Below are positions 14,557 to 18,082 of a stretch of 18,082 nucleotides of DNA, piece by piece. Within the stretch, counting starts at the first letter, position 1; each line of letters opens with the position of its first letter. A model generated the notes under the pieces. It was given only the letters and a program-made list of their open reading frames with translations, did no database searches and was not told the origin of the DNA. Position numbers and translations under genes: made by a program. The stretch is from an uncultured Acetatifactor sp. (lineage in GTDB: Bacteria > Bacillota > Clostridia > Lachnospirales > Lachnospiraceae), in NCBI GenBank assembly GCA_910586835.1, contig CAJUJU010000046.1, positions 1 to 18,082 on the forward strand, in the 5' to 3' direction.

Positions 14557-15846
14557 TCAACGTTTCTTTCCCCCATTGGTTCGAAGCAGATCATAGGGAT
14601 CGGCCTGCGCAGACAGCTTTATCCACAGCTGCTGTCTGGCATGGGGACAGTTTCCCACAGCTTCCCCCGCTTCATTGTACATTGCTTCCACGATTACGGG
14701 TACATTGGTTCCGTCCGGCTTCATGATTTCTATGGCATCCCCAACGGCAAACTTGTTCTTCTGCTCGATGCGCGCCAGGCGGCAATCCTGTTCCTCCGCC
14801 TTCACCGGTGTGTCACATGCTCCCCTGATCTCCTCCACAATGCCCAGATAAACGGAATCATTTTCATAGGTACTGCCATCGTAGATCTGCGTGTTTTCAT
14901 CACTTTTCCCAAAGTAAAAGCCGGTGGTAAAACGTCTGTAGGTACACCTGGAAATCTCCGTCCTGTACCAGTCCAGTTTCTCCAGGTAAGTCTCCTCCGA
15001 CAAAAAACAATCGTCAATGGCCCGCCGGTAGGTTCGGGCCACCGCCGCCACATAAAGGGCAGCCTTCATGCGGCCCTCGATCTTCAGGCTGTCAATCCCT
15101 GCTTCCATCAGCTCCGGAATATGCTCTATCATACAGAGATCTCTGGAACTGAACAGAAAAGTCCCTCGCTCATTTTCATAGACCGGAAGGTATTCCCCCG
15201 GGCGCGACTCCTCCGCCACCGCATACTTCCAGCGGCATGGATGGGTGCACGCTCCCCGGTTGGCGTCCCTCCCCGTAAAGTAATTGCTCAGCAGACAGCG
15301 GCCGGAGTAAGAGATACACATCGCCCCGTGCACAAAGCTCTCAATCTCCATCTCCTCCGGAATATGGCTGCGGATCTCCCGGATCTCCGCCAGAGAAAGC
15401 TCTCTGGCCGACACCACACGCTTCGCCCCCTGCTGCCACCAGAACCGGTAGGTAAGATAATTTGTATTGTTGGCCTGGGTGGAAATATGAATCTCCGCCT
15501 CCGGCCATACCTCCCTGGCCAGCAGAAACATACCCGGGTCGGAGATAATCAACGCATCGCAGGTCTCCGGCTTCATATCCCGCAGCTCCGCAAAGTAGGC
15601 CCTTGCGCCCTCCAGATCATAGTTGTGGGCCAGAATATTCGCCGTCACATAGACCTTTTTCCTGTGGGCATGCGCAAAAATAATTCCCTCCGCCATCTCC
15701 TCCATGGAAAAATTCTTTGCCTTGGCCCGAAGTCCAAAGGCTTCCCCACCAATATATACCGCATCCGCTCCGAAAATGACCGCCGTCTTCAGCACCTCAA
15801 GGCTGCTGGCGGGGATCAGAAGCTCCGGCTTCCGTCTCTGTGCCAT
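14557..15846 (-). CDS. trhP: U32-family tRNA uridine 5-hydroxylation protein (TrhP-like)
   Basis: 429 residues. Annotated generically as U32 peptidase, this family acts in RNA hydroxylation: E. coli YegQ (TrhP) and Bacillus YrrO (TrhP2) supply the 5-hydroxyl of U34 in tRNA, using a prephenate-dependent pathway. The N-terminal LLIPASSLEVLKTAVIFGAD and ADAVYIGG open a TIM-like barrel. Four cysteines in GAMCISYSGRC and GACTHPC (Cys177, 184, 200, 204) should hold an Fe-S cluster, and DSLKIEGRM follows. Length fits TrhP2/YrrO. The short partner TrhP1/YrrN is not present in this cluster. The start lies seven bases after the GNAT stop and its RBS AAGGG is within that gene's end, implying coupling. 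The product feeds the methyltransferase encoded two genes upstream. Confidence 0.85.
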   Translation of the reverse strand: MAQRRKPELLIPASSLEVLKTAVIFGADAVYIGGEAFGLRAKAKNFSMEEMAEGIIFAHAHRKKVYVTANILAHNYDLEGARAYFAELRDMKPETCDALIISDPGMFLLAREVWPEAEIHISTQANNTNYLTYRFWWQQGAKRVVSARELSLAEIREIRSHIPEEMEIESFVHGAMCISYSGRCLLSNYFTGRDANRGACTHPCRWKYAVAEESRPGEYLPVYENERGTFLFSSRDLCMIEHIPELMEAGIDSLKIEGRMKAALYVAAVARTYRRAIDDCFLSEETYLEKLDWYRTEISRCTYRRFTTGFYFGKSDENTQIYDGSTYENDSVYLGIVEEIRGACDTPVKAEEQDCRLARIEQKNKFAVGDAIEIMKPDGTNVPVIVEAMYNEAGEAVGNCPHARQQLWIKLSAQADPYDLLRTNGGKKR

Positions 15847-15852
15847 ATCTGT

Positions 15853-16383
15853 TTACCCTTCTTCCGCCTGCAGAACAAGCTCATATTTATAATCCCGACA
15901 GCAGCGGTCGGTTCCCCTCTTCCGGTAGGTGCTTTCCCCAACCTTCCGAAAACCAAGCTTCCTCACAACCGCATTGGAGGCAGCGTTTTCCTGCCCCACG
16001 GAAACCGTAACCCTTGCCGCCCCCTGTCCTGCCGCATAGTCAATCATCCCCCCTGCCATCTCCGTAGCATATCCCATGCGCCAGAATTTTTTATGTACAC
16101 AGTAAGCAATGTCATAGACCCTGCCGTCCGGAGAGGGAATGAAACTGCAGGTTCCTATTCTCTCATGAGTATCCCTGGCCTCGGAGATCAGATAACAACA
16201 GTCCGGATCTTCCCCCAGCTTTTCAATTTCCCTCAGATACTCCGGATCGATCTCCTCCATGGCCTCATCCGGCAGGTATTGTCCCATCTCCGGATCATTC
16301 CAGATGCCCACGGCAAAACGGGCGTCTTCCCTGGTAAAACCCCGCAGATACAATCTTTCCGTCTCAATGGACTCTATTTTCAT
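15853..16383 (-). CDS. GNAT-family N-acetyltransferase (RimJ/RimL-like)
   Basis: 176 residues. It begins IETERLYLRGFTREDA, the typical start of the RimJ/L acetyltransferase group, and has the acetyl-CoA loop FWRMGYATEMAGGMIDYA, then ENAASNAVVRKLGF near the C-terminus. ATG 16383 has GGAGG six bases upstream; six codons of extra upstream frame are excluded. It lies between the trmR-like and trhP-like genes with 21- and 6-base gaps, a position with no equivalent in the Bacillus yrrL-O cluster. The acceptor is unknown: a protein N-terminus, an amine, or a modified tRNA base are all possible. Confidence 0.88.
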   Translation of the reverse strand: MKIESIETERLYLRGFTREDARFAVGIWNDPEMGQYLPDEAMEEIDPEYLREIEKLGEDPDCCYLISEARDTHERIGTCSFIPSPDGRVYDIAYCVHKKFWRMGYATEMAGGMIDYAAGQGAARVTVSVGQENAASNAVVRKLGFRKVGESTYRKRGTDRCCRDYKYELVLQAEEG

Positions 16384-16404
16384 ATTGCTCCTCCCTTCCA
16401 AATT

Positions 16405-17079
16405 TCAGACCTGGCTCCGGGATCCGGCTTCGCGGCTCCGGCACCTGACACTCAAAGTCACACCGTCCCCCACCGGAAGAACCACCGTCTCCAGCTCGGG
16501 ATGATGCTTCAGCTCATAAAGATATTCCCGCATGCGCGCATGAATAGTCCGGTTCCGTCGGGTCACCGCAAAACGGGACTCAATGATATCCCCGTCCTGC
16601 AGTACATTGTCGCTGACCAGCAGCCCCCCGGGCGCCAGCAATCGTAAGACATCCGGCAGGAAATGAATATACTGTCCCTTTGCGGCATCCATAAAGATCA
16701 AATCGTATTCTCCGGCAAGCTTCCCCAGAATCTCCGCCGCATCCCCCTCCAGCAGGGTAATGCGTTCTTCCGCCCCGCCCCGCCGGAAATTCTCCTTCGC
16801 CACTGGAATTCTCTTCTCGTATTTTTCAATGGTTGTAATATGGCAATCCTCGGGCGCGTATTCGCTCATCAGCAATGCAGAAAAGCCGACGGCAGTCCCG
16901 ACCTCCAGGATGTTCTTCGGCTTTGCTTGCGCCAGCAGAAACTTCAGCAGGCTCTGAGTGGACTTGCGAATCACGGGAACCTGTGTCTCTATGGCATATT
17001 TTTCTATTTCATCCAGAAAAGGCGTGTTGCCCCGATCCAGCGAATCAAGGAAGGAAGCCATTCTTTCATCAATGATCAT
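16405..17079 (-). CDS. trmR: SAM-dependent O-methyltransferase, TrmR-like (tRNA 5-hydroxyuridine)
   Basis: 224 residues. The class I SAM fold shows LEVGTAVGFSAL (58-69) for SAM binding, LLEGDAAEIL, the metal-binding FMDAAKGQY (Asp131) and SDNVL (Asp157/Asn158). This is the metal-dependent COMT/CCoAMT-like family. In Bacillus the homologue YrrM (TrmR) methylates 5-hydroxyuridine at tRNA position 34 to 5-methoxyuridine. The neighbourhood (MltG-like before, TrhP-like after) matches yrrL-yrrM-yrrO, which strongly supports the TrmR role over small-molecule catechol methylation. GGAG lies six bases before the ATG, in the end of the preceding gene. Confidence 0.85.
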   Translation of the reverse strand: MIIDERMASFLDSLDRGNTPFLDEIEKYAIETQVPVIRKSTQSLLKFLLAQAKPKNILEVGTAVGFSALLMSEYAPEDCHITTIEKYEKRIPVAKENFRRGGAEERITLLEGDAAEILGKLAGEYDLIFMDAAKGQYIHFLPDVLRLLAPGGLLVSDNVLQDGDIIESRFAVTRRNRTIHARMREYLYELKHHPELETVVLPVGDGVTLSVRCRSREAGSRSQV

Positions 17080-17088
17080 GGGTCTCTC

Positions 17089-17574
17089 CTACTCCTCGGA
17101 AGAGTCTTCCGAAGACTCGCTCTCTTCGTCGGAACTGTCCTCAGCGCCGCCTGCTCCGCTGCCGGACGAACCTGCCGCACTGTTTGGCGAACCTGCCGAG
17201 GCTCCTTCATCCTCCTTCACCACCATGGCCTCCATCATCTCCTCCACCGTCATGGATGTGCTCAGTTCAAACACCCCGGCGCCCACGTCGGCCCGGAACT
17301 CAGACAGATAATATTGGAGGATAAACAGCTTCGAATCCCGCACAAGCCCCTTACTCTCAAAAAGCTTTCCGATCTCTGACACCGACATATTTTCCGTAAT
17401 GGCCACCGTCACCTGTCTCCCGTCGCCGGAGGACATGGCCGGTTCCGTAAAGATGCGGTAACCGTAGTCATAACAGAGCAGCGCCCCCTTATAGATCACA
17501 AATACAACGCCGATGGTCACCACCACCCTGAAAATTGCTCCCACTACCGCCAGTATTACATTTCCTGATTTCAT
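17089..17574 (-). CDS. Short MltG-like membrane protein lacking the catalytic domain
   Basis: 161 residues. A hydrophobic segment at about 6-33 anchors it, followed by VTVAITENMSVSEIGKLFES, GLVRDSKLFILQYYL and STSMTVEEMMEAM. These match the LysM-like N-terminal domain of the YceG/MltG family. Full MltG proteins continue with a lytic transglycosylase domain with a catalytic Glu; here the protein instead ends in an acidic Ser/Glu/Gly-rich tail of about 45 residues. The gene occupies the place of yrrL (mltG) next to yrrM in Bacillus. ATG 17574 is preferred (AAGG eight bases upstream) over the TTG at 17598. It cannot cleave glycan strands by the known mechanism. A cell-wall binding or regulatory role is possible. 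Confidence 0.75.
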   Translation of the reverse strand: MKSGNVILAVVGAIFRVVVTIGVVFVIYKGALLCYDYGYRIFTEPAMSSGDGRQVTVAITENMSVSEIGKLFESKGLVRDSKLFILQYYLSEFRADVGAGVFELSTSMTVEEMMEAMVVKEDEGASAGSPNSAAGSSGSGAGGAEDSSDEESESSEDSSEE

Positions 17575-17627
17575 AACAATTGCCTTGCCTTTCCGCAACC
17601 TGCGAATCTGCGCCTCTAATTCACCGG

Positions 17628-17948
17628 TTACTCAAATTTCAGTTCCGCCGTGATACGCATGTTGATCCGCTGTATCGCCCTGCAAAGATCAAGCTCTGCG
17701 GCGAGAAAATCCGCCACCAGAGGATTAGCCCTGAAATTTTCATATTCCTTCTCAAAGCTGTCCAGCTTTCCGAAATCCATATCCGCACTCAGCTGAAGCT
17801 CAAAATTACGTTTCCGGAATTCATCGATCTGTTCTTTCAGGCCCGGAACCTGTTTCACCTTGTCAAGCTCCTGCCGATAGGTCCGGTATATGGCGCTCCC
17901 CAGAATCGCGGTAATAAATTCATCGGTTGCCTGATCCAATCTGTTCAT
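17628..17948 (-). CDS. YlbF/YmcA-family protein
   Basis: 106 residues, helical, starting MNRLDQATDEFITAILGSAI. The pattern of YRTYRQELDKVKQVPGLKEQ, RKRNFELQ, FEKEYENFRANPLVADFL and LDLCRAIQRIN matches the Com_YlbF family (DUF964). In Bacillus, YlbF with YmcA and YaaT binds RNase Y and steers mRNA maturation, affecting competence, biofilm and sporulation; here only this family member is visible. ATG 17948 is chosen because AAAGGA lies five bases upstream; the frame upstream of it runs through a tandem repeat and is not real protein. Confidence 0.85.
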   Translation of the reverse strand: MNRLDQATDEFITAILGSAIYRTYRQELDKVKQVPGLKEQIDEFRKRNFELQLSADMDFGKLDSFEKEYENFRANPLVADFLAAELDLCRAIQRINMRITAELKFE

Positions 17949-17958
17949 AATTTTCCTT

Positions 17959-18082
17959 TCCGTGCTTCGCACTCCATCTCGCGAGTACGGCTTCGCCTTC
18001 TTCCCAGCCTCGCCATGCCTCTCTCGATTCCGTGCTTCGCACTCCATCTCGCGAGTACGGCTTCGCCTTCTTCCCAGCCTCG
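17959..18082 (-). repeat. Tandem repeat with 70-bp period at the right edge
   Basis: 54 bases from 17959 to 18012 recur identically at 18029-18082, where the window ends; the period is 70 bp. The unit contains small dyads: GTGC-TTC-GCAC, CTCGCGAG and GGC-TTC-GCC. It lies immediately upstream of the YlbF-family gene. The number of copies beyond the window is unknown. Confidence 0.9.

Noticed and set aside
14641..16647. 668-residue open frame on the plus strand
   Set aside because: It is antisense to the trhP-like, GNAT and trmR-like genes, all of which have clear motifs and ribosome binding sites.
17959..18047. N-terminal extension of the YlbF-family protein
   Set aside because: The extra frame reads through the tandem repeat and is rich in Arg/Lys/Glu; the internal ATG at 17948 has the proper RBS and matches the family start.

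Overview
The window looks like the right-hand end of an integrated mobile element (about 1-3000) joined to ordinary chromosome of a Gram-positive anaerobe of the Clostridia, most likely Lachnospiraceae. The evidence is strong AAGGAGG-type ribosome binding sites, a long type III glutamine synthetase, a yrrL-yrrM-yrrO-like gene cluster as in Firmicutes, a YlbF-family gene, and the style of the CAP/LysM exported protein. The left 3 kb is visibly more AT-rich than the chromosomal part, as expected for transferred DNA.

Left region (1-3000): a leftward operon of small phage/ICE-type genes: an excisionase-like HTH protein, a 139-aa phage-type protein, a 111-aa conserved element protein, a 44-aa protein and a cut-off gene at the edge. 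It diverges from a rightward tyrosine integrase with an N-terminal zinc ribbon. The integrase has a consensus promoter with a palindrome over its -35 box. Three genes of the leftward operon share a 5' leader motif, CGCA, exactly 20 nt, then GAAAGGAG, that can fold over the Shine-Dalgarno. Downstream of the integrase a cluster of AGGAAT motifs and a direct repeat make a candidate attachment end.

Middle region (3000-4300): mostly non-coding DNA with two tandem excisionase-like HTH_17 genes but no integrase of their own. They end beside the 3' side of a tRNA-Gln(CTG) gene that has its own promoter and terminator. This looks like a remnant of an older element at a tRNA.

Chromosomal region (4300-18082), all on the minus strand. 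Read in the direction of transcription it runs: a 70-bp-period repeat at the edge; ylbF-like; a short MltG-like membrane protein without the catalytic domain; trmR-like O-methyltransferase; GNAT acetyltransferase; trhP-like U32 protein; a multi-span membrane protein of possible GT-C type. Then come a promoter with a palindrome over its -35 and glnN (glutamine synthetase III), followed closely by an MBOAT acyltransferase and its SGNH partner. Last come a secreted CAP-domain/LysM protein, a methyl-accepting chemotaxis protein and the tRNA-Gln. The trhP/trmR pair would make 5-hydroxyuridine and then 5-methoxyuridine at the tRNA wobble base. The MBOAT/SGNH pair probably acylates an extracellular glycan.

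I see no CRISPR array, rRNA, transposase or known defence system. The least explained signals are the repeated leaders in the mobile element, the repeats downstream of the integrase, the orphan excisionase pair, the catalytic-domain-less MltG relative and the right-edge tandem repeat.
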